Shown: in pieces, positions 43,541 through 55,790 of the stretch
How the letters are laid out: every line of letters begins with the position of its first letter
Position numbering within the stretch: the first letter of the stretch is position 1
Assembly: GCA_029721435.1 (NCBI GenBank)
Contig: CM056573.1
Coordinates: 99,439,447-99,503,446 of the forward strand
DNA: 64,000 bases
Direction: 5' to 3'
Origin: Gymnothorax reevesii
Taxonomy: Eukaryota > Chordata > Actinopteri > Anguilliformes > Muraenidae
Notes under the pieces: model-generated
Seen by the model: only the letters and a program-made list of their open reading frames with translations
What the model was told of the DNA's origin: nothing
Databases searched by the model: none
Translations under genes and position numbers: made by a program

Positions 43541-46500
43541 ACTTAACACCATCTCGTGCAACTAGCCAATGGGCCATATTGAACAATCTTTTGTCATAAA
43601 ATAATGGACTGGGACAATCACACTATCTAACACAATAACAGAGCATACCTCTGGACGAAGGGCGACGGTTTGTCATTCTCGGGCGACTTTACGTCATTAT
43701 CACGTGACCATTGAAGCAGACAGCAACTAATTAGGGGGAATAAAACCTCATTTATCTCGTCTTTAAATACAAAAATTCCACATTTTTGTATTTTACAATA
43801 TTTATTTACTAATTATGTCTGTATAAAACAGCACGATGATTTAGCCCTGAGTTCCCCTTTAATATTTTGTATGGCCTCCTTTGGCCTTGATAACAGCTTG
43901 CATTCTTGTGTTTGACTACTGAAACAAAAATTTATGTTCAGGAATGCCAGTGAATAACTGTTATTTGGCATATTTATCAAAAAATAATAATGTGCTTAAC
44001 TATTTTTTCAGATTTTTTGTAAAACAGTAAATTCAAAAAATTAATGGATAACAAGTTATATTTTAGCATTAAAAATATAATTTCAATTAAAGAGCTTGGC
44101 ATACTGGTGGATTAACCATTACAGAAACATAAAAAAAATAATTTAGGTAATTATCAATACTGTTAATTTAGGGCAGGTGTTACATAAACCTTACATTGAG
44201 TGGTGGTCTAATAAATTTGTTCACACTATACATACATATATACGCATGTTACAAAACAGTTTAACAAAACACTTTTGTGCTTCTCCTGCTTTTTTCCAAT
44301 GGGAAGACATGAATATCCAGTGGAGAACATAAAGGTCAGAGGAAGGTAAACTAGAGGGGTACTGCTAAGTTCTAACTACAAGATCAGTAGTCATTAACTT
44401 TAGTGTGCCAACTCATTTTTAATAATGAATCTTTTGTCTTCATTGATAAGATGCTGCTGTTCCATTTTATTTTCTTTCTATTGACAAATGGCAAATATTC
44501 ATCTGTTTAGTCTTAATTGATGCAGATATTCTGTTATTTCAATCAGCTCCACATCAGCATAGCTCCAAGTGTGCAAAAGGTTATAAACAAAAACAGAAAC
44601 AGAGACAGTCAGAATACAATCCAATGAAGACGTTTATTGATAGAAAAATAGAAATGGCAAGAAGGGATGGAGCCCAGAGTAGCAAGAGCGCAGTTCAGCT
44701 TAGATGGGAGGGTAAGGGGTGTGTCCCCACCCGGTCACTAGTGTCCACGGGCAGAAGTCCAGGTGTTTCAGAACAGAACTGTCGGATGGCATGTCGAAAG
44801 GGATTAGCGGGAACCCAGTCCCAATCCTGGAGACTGATGAAGGCTTGGAAGGTGTTCCTAATAAATTATGCAGAGGAACAACCTGGAGAGGCAGGCAAAC
44901 AGGAATGTGATCCCAGTACTGGAGTCCAGGATAAGGCTTGGGAGTTTGTCCCTATTAATAAAACTTTGAAGAGTACTTCCACATTTTACTATCATTAAAG
45001 GTTATGATCATTTCCCAAGATTTAGAACTCTTAAACTAAGAGGAATAACTAACTGATTGCTTTCAGACATATAGCAGCAACCATCAAGCAACTGTAAAGG
45101 CTGGTTAAAGTGGAGTTTCAGATGCCGTGGCAGGCGAAGGTGCACCAAGCACGGAGCTGGCGCAGCTGAAAGAGATAGAGCGAAAATTGAAAGGGAAAGG
45201 AACTCGCGTTTCTGAATACACGAAACACTGAAGTGCCAGAAATGTAGCGAGCAACAACAGAGGAAAAGAAATCTCAATAATCAAGAAGCTAACAAGGCAC
45301 CAGACAACTGTGCCATTAAAAAACTAAAGAAGCAAAGCTTCCCAGAAATAAAGAGAATATATATACTGACAAACCCTGACTAAAGATTTCTTGAGCCGAA
45401 GCGAGTCACATAATATCAGACACTGCAGCAAAGGAGGCGTGGCGACTTCCAGCTTAAATAGACTCCGGGGACAGACTGCCCAGGAATAATCAGCCAGCTG
45501 GGTGAAAAATCCAATGGGGAAAGAAAAAAATGTTGTCGGGGACGAGAGTAGCAAAAAGCACATACACAAACCATGACAGGAACTCTGCAAGACTCAAAGT
45601 AAGGTTATATACACTACAGGAAAACAGGTGTTACAGGGGCCACATGCAAGATGCTAAACCAATTAAAGGAGACAATACTTCTAAAAGTTGGATAGGGGGA
45701 GGAAGCAATCAGGTACACACGAAGGTTGTGAATGCTAAACATTTGTTCTGGAAGTTGGAATGTTGACTTGAGTCAGTGCAAGTGAGTGCACACTGAAGAA
45801 AAAAGTAATGACAATATCTGAGAAAGCATTAGTCTTTCTAGCGGAGATACACTATATCAGAATATGAATCTGTACCCCTAACCATGATTTTAATCATTCA
45901 AAAGGTACTCCCGTAAGAGGTTCTTATTAGTTTCCCAAAGAACATTATTGGTGCTGTCCATTCGAGAAATGTGTTCCATAGAAGACAATGTATCTTTATT
46001 ACTGATATATTGTGTAGGTGTGCATAAAACTGTAGCCTGTACAGCTACACGTGGTGTTGGGCAGATATGGGCTCAGCTGCAGCCACATGGCAGAGGTGGA
46101 GAGGTGTAGCCAGAGCAGCGAGGAGAGGAAGGCCATATTCCTCATTTGGGTGCCGGTGGAACAAAGGGTGTGGTAGATTCAGGAAGACATAGGGGACATG
46201 TAAGGTCATCCTCACTGTCGCAAGTTTAAGAGAAGTGGGCTTGGAAGGTGTTGAAGGAGAAAGCTGGCTGCTCAGGGCCAAAGACACAAGAATTCATTAT
46301 GGCTGTAGTTCCAGTCGCCTTGCATTACATTCCTCTCAATGTGTCTCTGTTCACTCTTGATACTCATTGTAAAACAAATACCAATTTGATATCTGTACTA
46401 CAAAACAAAGGATATCATTCTCTGAACATGTAAAAATAGAAAATTTCCGCAAGAAAATCTGAAAGTGTCACGAGATGCTGCGCAGGTGTGAGAGAGCCCT

Positions 46501-46770
46501 GCAGATTCATTGAGAATTACATTATGATCTCAGGCAGTGGTATGGGAGCTAATCGGAGCTGAGCAGGACAAGGAGAGAACGTACCAGTCGGATCACAGAC
46601 GTTAGACTGTATCTGTGTTGTGGTATCATTGAGGTTTATGTTTGTATCTCTACAGTATGTGTGTAAATTTGTATGTGTGGCTGTGGGTGACACCAGGCAA
46701 CCAACCACCCTTGTAGTATGTATTCATGTGTTTGTGTTTCAGTGGAAGTAATCTGAGTTTATCAGACAAG
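43541..46770. other. AT-rich region with a probable transposon remnant, no gene recognised
   Basis: Segments near 43845-43920 and 44190-44230 resemble ends of widespread fish DNA transposons, but I cannot delimit an element. A GC-richer stretch at 44620-45000 has an open frame (44624-44998) without any recognisable domain. The remainder is unremarkable. Confidence 0.35.
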
Positions 46771-48054
46771 CAGTGATGTTAGGAGGTGGAGTGGGCGGTT
46801 CACACAGAGACACCTGTGTGTGTGTTTCTGTGTACTGTGGTGATGTCACCAAAGACAAGCTGACCTTCAGAGCTCAGTGTAAAGGCAATCGTAGCATTTG
46901 TTACTGTGTATTCTGTTCGCGCAGCATCGCAACCTCTTGCAACCGAGTCTTTCACCACTGTAAGGCACTTCCAATTAAGCGGCTATTTGTTAATCTTCAG
47001 TTTAACTTGAAAAATAAAGGCTTTTCTGCAAAATATGCCAGCTAAACATAAAGGGCAATTTGTCAAGCAGGCTGAGAAACTGAGATTGTATAAATTTGCC
47101 AAAATCACCAGCCAGCTTCTCAGGAAGACACATGCTGACAAAAAAATCATAGCGATGGCAGCTACTATGCCCAATCGTCACTCTCAGTATTATCTCACTG
47201 GCTAACTGTGGGGACCACTTCCACATTACACGTGAAAATGATCTCAGGATGATACTTCAGGTTTTTGGAAAACCCTTCCCATTTTGTATTTTTGATTATG
47301 TAAACAAAATTAACACATCATCCTAGTTTCATGATATGCGGACTAACTCCTATTATATTTTGCCGTTGACATATAGGAATATGTTTGGATAATACATCTC
47401 CCCACGTCATCTGAAAGACATTACCAATGTAGAGAAAATGCAATTTTAAGTGCATTTTTTCATGATGTTTTATGGAAATATCTTGGTTCAGACTGGAGAT
47501 TTACAAAATGGCCCTTAATTTTCATATGTGCTTTTCAGAGGAACAAATATTTCCTCCATCCTGGCAAAATCATACGATTCTGCCGATGCTGTATTTTCTT
47601 TCCACAATGATGTGTTCAAGGATGTGCAAAAATAATTATATTCCGGCTGACTTGAATGTGTCTGAAAGGTGGTACGTCCTGAATGTCTTTTTTTACATGG
47701 ATATTCTCATGAATCACGTATATTCCTCCTGTTTGATGATCTTAAGTGACGTGTGATGGTTATTAAATTCGACAGAATTCTATTTATTTTAGTTTTTCTT
47801 ATAGGCGAATAATTTCCCAAATTGCGACATGGTGGCACCATTGTAGTTCAAAAGTTTCCACCATGACCCCATGTTATAATTATTTTTTTCACAGCTACAG
47901 ATATAATCTTATGTCCCCACAAAAGATCTAAACTTTGCCAACGTCAGATCTAAAATGGCACGACTACCTTTAAAATGGTGGTGTGTGTGTGTGGAGTTGT
48001 AAGCGCATGTGCGTATGTCTGCGTGAGAGTGTGTCTGTGTGCCATGGCATCAGA
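46771..48054. other. Diverged relative of the 339-bp tandem unit, plus unremarkable sequence
   Basis: Around 46835-46885 a stretch with GTGATGTCACCAAAGACAAG and CAGAGCTCAGT resembles the repeat unit at 48055-49180, pointing to an older third copy. A short (GT)n lies near 47981-47995. Nothing else is recognised. Confidence 0.35.
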
Positions 48055-49180
48055 AGTTCACATTTTATGAAAAGTACAACAGCTGACAAACTGTGTGATG
48101 TCACTGAATGACAAGCTGACCATCAGAGCTCAGCTCAACATGGGGTTCAATGAGACTTGGTCAGCACTCTCTGTGCTCGATGTCAATTGATGAAATGACC
48201 ATGAGTCATGTCACAATGAAAGTCACACTGGGTGGGAGAGGAAAAGTTTCTCTTCATTTTGACGTATAAATTGTCTCTGTGGGGTAGAAATTGTGGGATT
48301 TAAAAGAGGTTGTCAGAGATTATTTTGGAAGAATTTTCAGGGCTGGCAGTTAGACTGTGACTGACATCTTCCACTCCAGCATTTTCCCTCATAAATTCAC
48401 GTTTTATGAAAAGTACAACAGCTAGCTGCCGGATAGTTCACTCGATTAAGGCACTGCGTTGCAGTGCAGAAGTGACAATTACGTTGCAGGTTCGAGCCCC
48501 GGTCGTACCAACCAGCAGTGGAGGTGCAGCTTTTTCAGCGTAGCGCACAATTGGCCATCGCGCTACAGGGTTTCAAATTGAGAAGGGACTGCCAGGTAAG
48601 GGAATATAAATAAACAGCTTTGTTCGTTGCTCAAGCGCCTCTTGTGGGCCAGACGGACGCTCATCGGGAAGATTCTAAGCCTGTTCACGTCTGGGCATCC
48701 TCCGCCCTCGTTCTGAACTTGCAAAGATTCAACCAATGAGTGTATAAGAAGCAGTGGCTGACGGGCATGTGCATCGAAGGAGAGCCGTGAACTGTCTTCA
48801 CTATCCTGAGTTGGCAGCAAGGGGTCGCATACGAGCAAGCTTTGTATATAGTTCACCAATTGGGCATTCCAGATTCGGGTGAGTATTAAAAAAAAAAAAG
48901 TACAACAGCTAACAAACTGTGTGATGTAACCAACTGACAAGCTGACCATCAGAGCTCAGTTTAACATGGGGTTCAATGAGACTTGGTCAGCACTCTCTGT
49001 GCTTGATGTCCATTCATAAGAGAAACAATGAGTCATGTCACAATGAGAGTCACACGTGATGAGAGAGGAAAAGTTTCTCTATGGTTTGACATATATAGTG
49101 AGATTGAAGAGGTTGTCAGATTTTTGGAAGAATTTTTAGGGCTGGCAATTAGAGTGCAACTGACATCTCCCACAATAGCT
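48055..49180. repeat. Direct tandem duplication, unit about 339 bp, second unit split by a SINE
   Basis: Unit 1 (about 48055-48393) and unit 2 (about 48394-48424 plus 48896-49180) share long blocks, including TTTTATGAAAAGTACAACAG, CAAGCTGACCATCAGAGCTC and GAGACTTGGTCAGCACTCTC. The SINE at 48425-48895 was inserted only into unit 2, so it is younger than the duplication. Both units contain a frame starting MSHVTM(K/R)VT (about 48202 and 49028). In unit 1 it ends after about 20 codons; in unit 2 it continues to 49255. I do not recognise this peptide. Confidence 0.8.
48425..48895 (+). mobile_element. tRNA-derived SINE, 471 bp, with a 16-bp target duplication
   Basis: The 5' end is tRNA-like. An A-box-like TAGTTCACTCG at 48434-48444 and a B box GGTTCGAGCCC at 48489-48499 have the spacing of an RNA polymerase III internal promoter. 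The 3' end is an A-tract. AAAAGTACAACAGCTA flanks both sides (48409-48424 and 48896-48911), although the A-tract overlaps the right copy's start. About 390 bases of non-tRNA body follow the head, which is long for a SINE. I do not recognise the body. Open frames through it are not genes, and it is not a functional tRNA gene because acceptor and anticodon arms do not fold properly. Confidence 0.85.
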
Positions 49181-50619
49181 CTGAACATTGTCAAAAACTC
49201 TCTAGAAGACATAACACTTAGGTTGCCGTTACGTAAAAACTATTTAAAAAAATGAACTCAACTCAAAAAAAGTCTCAAGTCATGTGACCCATTCAAAGTT
49301 TCAACTGTTTTTTTATGTTGAAGTAAGTATAAAAAGAACAACTAGAAATATGGCAATATAATGGGACTCAAAAGAGAGCTGGTTTTGATCACTCTTTCAA
49401 CAGCTCCCCACTCACTTCGAATTATAATTTTTGAGACTTCTTCACAAAAAGACATGGCATATCCCAATCGAGTTGTGCATTTCACTATATATTTTTCCTG
49501 GGTTGTCTCAAAGCTGCAGAATGAGTTTTGAACCAAAATTTGATACGGAAGAGGAATAAAAAGAACAAACACACAGCATAAAAATAGTGCATAGCACAGA
49601 GGCACTCATCTCAAGCTATGCTTTACATTGCGGTAGAGATGACTGCCTCTGGGCGATGCCACGGCACTATAGTTTACCTGGACTTCTGGACAAATCAATG
49701 GCCAGGATCATAATGAGATTAAATCAGGGGCAGTTAATAAAAATATAGCACCATTTGGGAGATTTGGCATTGAGCATGCTTTTTTGGACCTACCTCTTTA
49801 CTCATAAGATTTGAAGCAATAATTGGTGACATATGAGACAGTCTCTTTCTCAATGTGGCCTTCACAGCATCCATGTTTGAAATCAGGTTGTCATAACAAC
49901 AAAGACTGAAGTCAAATTTTCAGTCTTCACATCAATTTTTAGCATGTTGTCCAATGGAACACATAAGACATGGTTCTATACACTGCTTACAATATGGATG
50001 AAATGGATTATAAAAACTTGCGTCATGAAATTTAGCGGCATACCCTGATGAAAGAGGTCAAAATACCATGCACAGTAAAACCTGAATTATATGATTTGAG
50101 TCTGAGTAAGTACCTTGATATCAAATTTGAGGTAAATCGCTTTGCAAATACTTGATATGTGGGCCGAAAGGGAATTTTCAAGATGGCTGCCATCGCATCT
50201 ATATTTCAAATTTGATTTGAATGCCTCAAACAAAACTGAATGTACTCTTGATTGCAAAAGACATGCCAAATTTCAGCTCCCTTGGTCAAGTAGTTTTGGA
50301 AAAGCAGATTTTTGAAGATATTCATGAAATTTAGGGGTATGGCAGATATGATCGAGAAATGAGACAAAATGGCTTGTAAGGGTTGTGCTTCGTTCACAGT
50401 TCAGGTGCACGGAGGACAGGAAGTTGAGGACTGGACTTAGGTGCAATGATGGACTTTGTTGTATTTATTATACCTACTGTGCAGCAGAAGGCATGAGCGA
50501 AGCAATAAAAGACAAACAAGAATCGACGTCCCTTGATAAAACACTATTGGTAATTTAGAATCTGGGCATTAGCTGCAGTAACAATGTATTATAAGTAGAA
50601 AACAAACAGGAATCAAGCA
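49181..50619. other. Unremarkable AT-rich sequence
   Basis: No exon, transposon terminus or RNA gene was recognised. Short open frames such as 49342-49605 on the minus strand show no domain. Confidence 0.4.
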
Positions 50620-50717
50620 AAAATAGTCGGTCTTCCAGGCACTCAGAAAAAAGTAGAGTCCAAACGAAGCCTGAGATAAAAACCCTTTATTAAAGCATGG
50701 CTGAAATAAATTAAAAA

Positions 50718-50754
50718 GCTGACATGTTTCGACCTACACGGTCATCATCAGGGC
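50718..50754 (-). ncRNA. Minimal hammerhead-ribozyme-like motif
   Basis: On the minus strand the order is GCC, CTGATGA (50751-50745), T, GACC (stem II), loop GTGTA, GGTC (stem II), GAAAC (50730-50726), ATGTC, AGC. CUGAUGA and GAAA are the two invariant core boxes. Stem II pairs perfectly over four base pairs. GTC is a normal cleavage triplet. Stem III would be only two base pairs with a two-base loop, which is too tight for a single unit; such minimal forms are thought to act as dimers. Stem I (GCC with AGC) has one mismatch. Activity cannot be judged from sequence. Confidence 0.68.
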
Positions 50755-50785
50755 GTGAAGACCATGTTGGTTGAAACATGTCGGC
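50752..50785 (+). ncRNA. Second, degraded hammerhead-like motif in opposite orientation
   Basis: On the plus strand GACC (50760-50763), loop ATGTT, GGTT, GAAAC (50773-50777), ATGTC and GGC match the layout of the neighbouring minus-strand motif. The first core box reads GGCGTGA instead of CTGATGA, so this one should be inactive. The two motifs meet head to head at 50752-50754. Confidence 0.5.
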
Positions 50786-51221
50786 TAGCAGAACTAGCAG
50801 ATCATGACGTGAGTCAAGGGTGGACTTTATCCAGGTGAGCTAAAAATGATATTACATCCATTTTATTTTGTGACACTAAGTTTATCTCAAAATGGACAAA
50901 GATCATGGGGAGACCTCCCTGTTCTCAACAGCCTGACTGAAATTGGGTTTATAATTAACTTGTTGCCGATTCTTTCTTTGCTTGGTGGGATACGCTCCAG
51001 AAGGCACCCACCCACCATGAAACCAACATCAACATGAATTTGGGGAAGTATTTAAATGGTTAGAAATCAGCACATTTAGTGAAAAATTAATGGATGATTA
51101 TGGCCAAAGAATGTATTCAAAATGTAAACACAATGCATTCTGGTACCCACCAAAATAAATAAATTAATAAATGAATAAAAAGAATTAACAAAGCCTAATC
51201 ATTACCAACCACTAAAATATA

Positions 51222-52013
51222 CTGAGTCAAAAAAGAAACTTCACACTCATAAATTGGTAAATATTTTCTTGAAACTTTTAATAAAAGAGTTTTTATTATC
51301 ACTAAGGGTAAATGTGTTGTCAAAGACATCACGACACACATCAACTCCGACAGGTACTTAGCACGTGCGAGCGTACTTTTAGCTAAAACAATGTTTTCTC
51401 ATGTTCCTAGTCACGTGACCATATGAGAGATGTGCAACTGAGCACACGTTAGCACGTTAGAGTGACATCTCAGAAAAACGAGTTTTTACAGTTAATTATT
51501 TGTTGATTTTCAAAGTCATGGCTGTCAAACATTCAGCGTGAACATGCCATTGGCATGCTGAATACGGAAACGTCTGTCACTAACGTTGCAAGGGTTATGG
51601 GATGCAGTCGATGGACTATCCATGATTTTCAGACACGTCTCCAACAAACTGGCACCACAGCTGACCGACCTCGTTCTGGTAGCCCACATGTGACGTCAAA
51701 AGCAGAAGACCGACAAATTGTCTTACGTCATTTGCATAATCGATTTGTCACTGCAACGTCCACTAGGAATGAATTGTTTAGAGGTCGTGTGACTGCCCAA
51801 ACCACACGTAATCGCCTGCGCACTGCTCTTATTCAAGTTGTAACTTGCCATTTTTACTCTTGGACATTTCCGTAGCATTTCCGGTGGAACTGGTTACATT
51901 ATGGACATTATTTTTATGATACACCATCTTTAATGAGTACAGAATTAAATAAAATCATTATTTAAAACCTCATTTCTTGTATGTTCAACTTATCAACCTC
52001 CAAGGCTGAGTAT
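51222..52013 (+). mobile_element. Truncated Tc1-like transposon (third family)
   Basis: The left end TACTGAGTCAAAAAAGAAAC and right end near CTGAGTATA are inverted counterparts of each other, though the right one is worn. The length, about 0.8 kb, is half that of a complete Tc1-like element, and the missing part is the catalytic region. Confidence 0.65.
51555..51875 (+). pseudogene. Tc1-like transposase N-terminus, catalytic domain deleted
   Basis: About 85 residues match the paired-type DNA-binding part of Tc1 transposases: NVARVMGCSRWTIHDFQTRL, the DRPRSGSPHVTS hook between the two helix-turn-helix subdomains, and the start of the second subdomain (TARNRLRTAL-like). After about 51830 the frame runs straight into the 3' end of the element. 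None of the DDE catalytic residues is present, so this copy cannot catalyse transposition. If expressed it could bind the element's ends, but there is no evidence of expression. Confidence 0.75.
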
Positions 52014-55000
52014 ATTTTCCCAACCAATCCAGTGAACTACTGCTAGGCCTCCTTTGGTTTTGCATTTTCATGGCAAATCTGATGAGCCTTCCAAACTGCA
52101 TGGAAAGAATTTAATTCCCCAAAACTCCAGTATCCTTCGGCAAGCCATTTTATGATAAGGAAAGATGAGCTGCCTTTGAGATGGTCCAGCTGGCCTCGCT
52201 TTAAAGCTTATCATGACTCTCTGTGAAGCTGAATTGGATCATTACAAGTCACTTGAACTCCAGAGCTGCTGTTGGCAGTGGAAAACTATGAGTGACCAGT
52301 AGTTGGTCTGAGTTTGGAAACTTAGAGTGAAAGAAACAGAGACAGTAAGTTCATTATGCATTCCAAGGACTGGTTGCACCCAATGTTTTTGTTGGACCCT
52401 GCCGTACACCGCAGATGTTGCAGACAGAGTGGGAGTTACATTTTATAAATGAGTGAGCTTCTTTGGACCTGCTGCAAGTTAGTTAAATGATTCTGGGAAA
52501 TATGACTGAAACACTAATTGAAAGGCTTATTCATTTTAACTATACCAACATCATTCACTGCCTTCACTTCTACCATTCAACTGTGACATTACATTAAAAG
52601 CGCGTACTCATTCTAACATTGTAGATTATACATGAATTAGTGTGTAACTGTTAATGGCAGACTCATTGTAGCTTGTGTACTTAACAGAGCACTTAATGAG
52701 ATTATTACTTTGGTTAGAAACAATAATACCCTTGTTAGTTATATAATAGTGCAGACACAGCAGGTGAGATTTCCAGACAAGAATTCAAGCATTATTCAGG
52801 TCCTATTAGTGCAAAAAGTCAGAGTCAAATTCTCAAGTGATGTCTAAAGCAGATAGATGGAATGACCTTGCCCTGTTGATATGCTTACCGGTGACTGCCC
52901 CTCAGGTCCCAGTGGATCTGCCCCCAGCTTCCACTTCCTAGGCGTGGCTACTGGATATAAATCCACTGGCACCAACAAACTGTAGCAGCTGTCCTGGAGA
53001 TGTGGCAAAGCGCCATTTACGAGCAACCAGGTGTCAGGCAGAGCAACGTTCATGTAGTCAGACAACAATAAATTAGATAGGTGGTGCAGTGCTGGTGGTC
53101 AAACATGCCTACATAAGATATAAACCGAAAATACTGACTGAAGACCACATCAGGTATGAAGATATGCTCCAAAAACAAGAATAGATGCAAAGTTGGCTAT
53201 CCACCCCTTGGCAGCAGTTAGTTTAAATATGCTTTGAATATCACGATTCAACATGATAAACCCACACATATTCAGATACATATTCATTTTATTTCTTATG
53301 GAAATTCAGCACAATTCGTACAGCATCATCAAGTCCAGAGGATAAAAATTGATACAAGGAAATAGTAGCTATACCATACAGTTCATACCCAAGAGCAACC
53401 CATCTAAATTGTTTAATATTTGATCTAATACAGACAGGATTACAATCTGGATGCACATTAACCTACAGTATGTAAGCCAGACCAGCCCTCGGCAGGAATG
53501 AGAAACACAGCAGTGCTTATCCTTTTGCCTAATAAAAATTCCAGACTTTTTACAGATGTTTTCAGGACCTTCAGGTATTTTTATTGTGCTTTTAACCTTT
53601 TGTATTCAGGTAATGATCAATTTTAATGTATAAAAGCAGGAATTAATGAATACCAAATTATCACGTCATCTCCTAATTTAAAAAAAATCACAGATTTGCA
53701 AGCTTTCCGCATGGAGGGCATCCAATGATCCAACATTGATGTTAAAAAAACCACTGAGGTTCAGAAAATAGTGGGAGATATTGGGTCAAATTGGAAAAAC
53801 TGACACAGTGCTGACAAATGGATCAAATCCTGTCTGGAAGACTTATAAAATATAAGTCTGAAGAAAGTGTATTACCAACCTAAAAAAAAAAACAACAACC
53901 AACAATGAAAGTACTGAAGGTGCTTGCAGCAGTTACAAGTATGTCCCTTAATGAAGCTATAAAATTTGGTGCTGCCATGTCACAGTGCCCTAGCTGTGCT
54001 TGACATACTTCAGTATGCTTGACATACTGAAGTGTTTACTCACCAGTGGCAGTCTGATGAAAATTAATGTACAGTTATGGAGGGGAACACCTTTCACACT
54101 ATTCAGGGTCTGTTTAACACTGACCAATAATTAGTGCAATTCAGACTCTGTGGGAACAATAGGCTTTTTGGAGGGAAGCACCTTTCATACTATGCAAGTT
54201 AGAGGTCACGTTTACGGAATATTTTCCGTCATTGACAGATTTTTTTTTTTAACAATGATGGAACATTTTGAAGGCCATCTGTCATTTTGACAATGTAATT
54301 CAAACCCCCGTCCAACTGGAGGGGGGGGTCCTTAATTGTCTCGAGCATTGTCTTTTCATATTGTCTTGAGCATTGTCTTATCATTACGATATTTTTGTAA
54401 TATGATAATTTGCTCTTCATTTGTAAAATATGATTGGTTATATGCAACAAACGGCGTCTCTATTATGATAACACGCAGATATCTAGGTCGGGAAAGCCCC
54501 GGATGACATAACGAGTTGATAAGCAGCTTCATAGGACCGCTTGGGGAGACTGCAGTTGTTGGGCTTAGTGAAGCCCAGCGATAACTGAAAACATTGTTCA
54601 TTTGCACAGTTACTGTGTGGGGGGGAGAAATCATTTGTGATGTTTTATAAAGTTCATAAAGCTGTAAGTTCGAAAATCCACGTAGTGCTGTATTTAACAC
54701 AGTACATAATGTGTGTCTATATGAATCAATCGGAATTGTGCTCCATTAGTCAAGTTTTGCCATCAGCAGTAACCACTGCTGTAATATTAATCAAACTCAC
54801 AAGTTGTAAAGCGATCCACTGTGAAGAGCCTTTTCTTGATCGCTTGCAGCTGCCATCGTGGTAATCAAATAGTGCTATAACTCGAAAACAAAGCTCTATC
54901 TCAAAAATCTGGAAAATTTAAATCCAAGAGATCATAGCATTTAACCCATAGAGCCATATTCTATGACTTGATTTTGACCAGCGTAGCAGATATCCCAGTA

Positions 55001-55310
55001 ACAGACAGAATAAATGAATGACTGAATGACACTCAAACAAACTACTGTATACCTCGCTTGCGCATGCGCACCGAGGCAAAACAAGAATAACCAAAAATAA
55101 AAAACAATAGAATGGGTGTGATGGGTCAGGTAACTAACTAAAGATGTTGATGGTTTACGTTCAGACCACTAAGGTTGCTAGCGTAACTTGTTTTAAGCAA
55201 TGTTCTATCGTCCTTCAACAAAATGCGGCAGCACTTCACCACACCCTTTAAGTGGATATGCCGCAGACAATGTTGCCATTAGGAGAACATGCTGTATTTA
55301 TGAAGCATGA
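52014..55310. other. AT-rich region, nothing recognised
   Basis: A 17-base direct repeat sits near 53998-54032. A run of G near 54320-54328 and a poly-T tract at 54240-54250 are simple sequence. No exon or transposon termini were identified. Confidence 0.4.
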
Positions 55311-55463
55311 TGATGGCCCCCGGGGGTGTTCAGGTTTGAGAGGTTAAAAAGGGTCCCCCAATTAGTCAGTTTATTTCATTTGAGGAGGGTCTGTCACTCC
55401 ACTGTAGCTTATCAGTTTGTTGTTCACAGGTTTACAAGACTTCTGAGACAAAGCCCTGCGCAA

Positions 55464-55593
55464 AGCCTGACTAGGGACAAAGACTGCAAATTAGCTGAAG
55501 CTAGACGTCTTGTGTGCATCACATTTTTCATTCTTTATGACAATGTTGTATGTATCGTCCCTGTCAAATAAACATTAAAAAAAAAAAAAAAAA
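55464..55593 (+). mobile_element. 5'-truncated LINE tail (130 bp) with poly-A and a 12-bp target duplication
   Basis: AGCCCTGCGCAA occurs on both sides (55452-55463 and 55594-55605). The insert contains an AATAAA signal at 55567-55572 and ends in a run of about 18 A. This is the typical product of target-primed reverse transcription. The tail sequence resembles 3' ends of common fish LINEs, but the family is not identified. Confidence 0.85.
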
Positions 55594-55790
55594 AGCCCTG
55601 CGCAATGAACTGTGGAGCATGCACAGACCGCATACCCAGTTCGGTTTGATTCTTGGATATACATGGAGGAGTTATCTGACTCGTAACCTCATTATCTGGG
55701 TGTGCTATTTCGACTTTGAGAAATTTGATTTAGTACGATTCCAGTTCGACAAACATGTTTACACGTATTTTGTAAGTCCAGTTTTAGTTG

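Larger units (their letters stand above)
50620..50830 (-). mobile_element. Penelope-like element terminal fragment (inferred)
   Basis: The fragment contains a hammerhead-ribozyme-like motif (next entry) and an inverted, degraded second one beside it. Hammerhead motifs of this minimal kind are known from the terminal repeats of Penelope-like retroelements, and head-to-head arrangement of ends is common in them. No reverse transcriptase is present in the neighbourhood. The assignment rests on the ribozyme motif alone. Confidence 0.5.

Noticed and set aside
44624..44998. 124-codon frame in a GC-richer stretch
   Set aside because: No recognisable domain, low-complexity composition and no splice sites. 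Possibly part of an unidentified repeat.
48425..48510. Possible tRNA gene on the plus strand
   Set aside because: A and B boxes are present but the acceptor and anticodon stems do not form, and the sequence continues into a SINE body with a target duplication.
49028..49255. 75-codon frame MSHVTM... as a possible host gene
   Set aside because: It lies in a duplicated repeat unit, its counterpart in unit 1 stops early, and no domain or splice context is recognised. Kept only as a finding.
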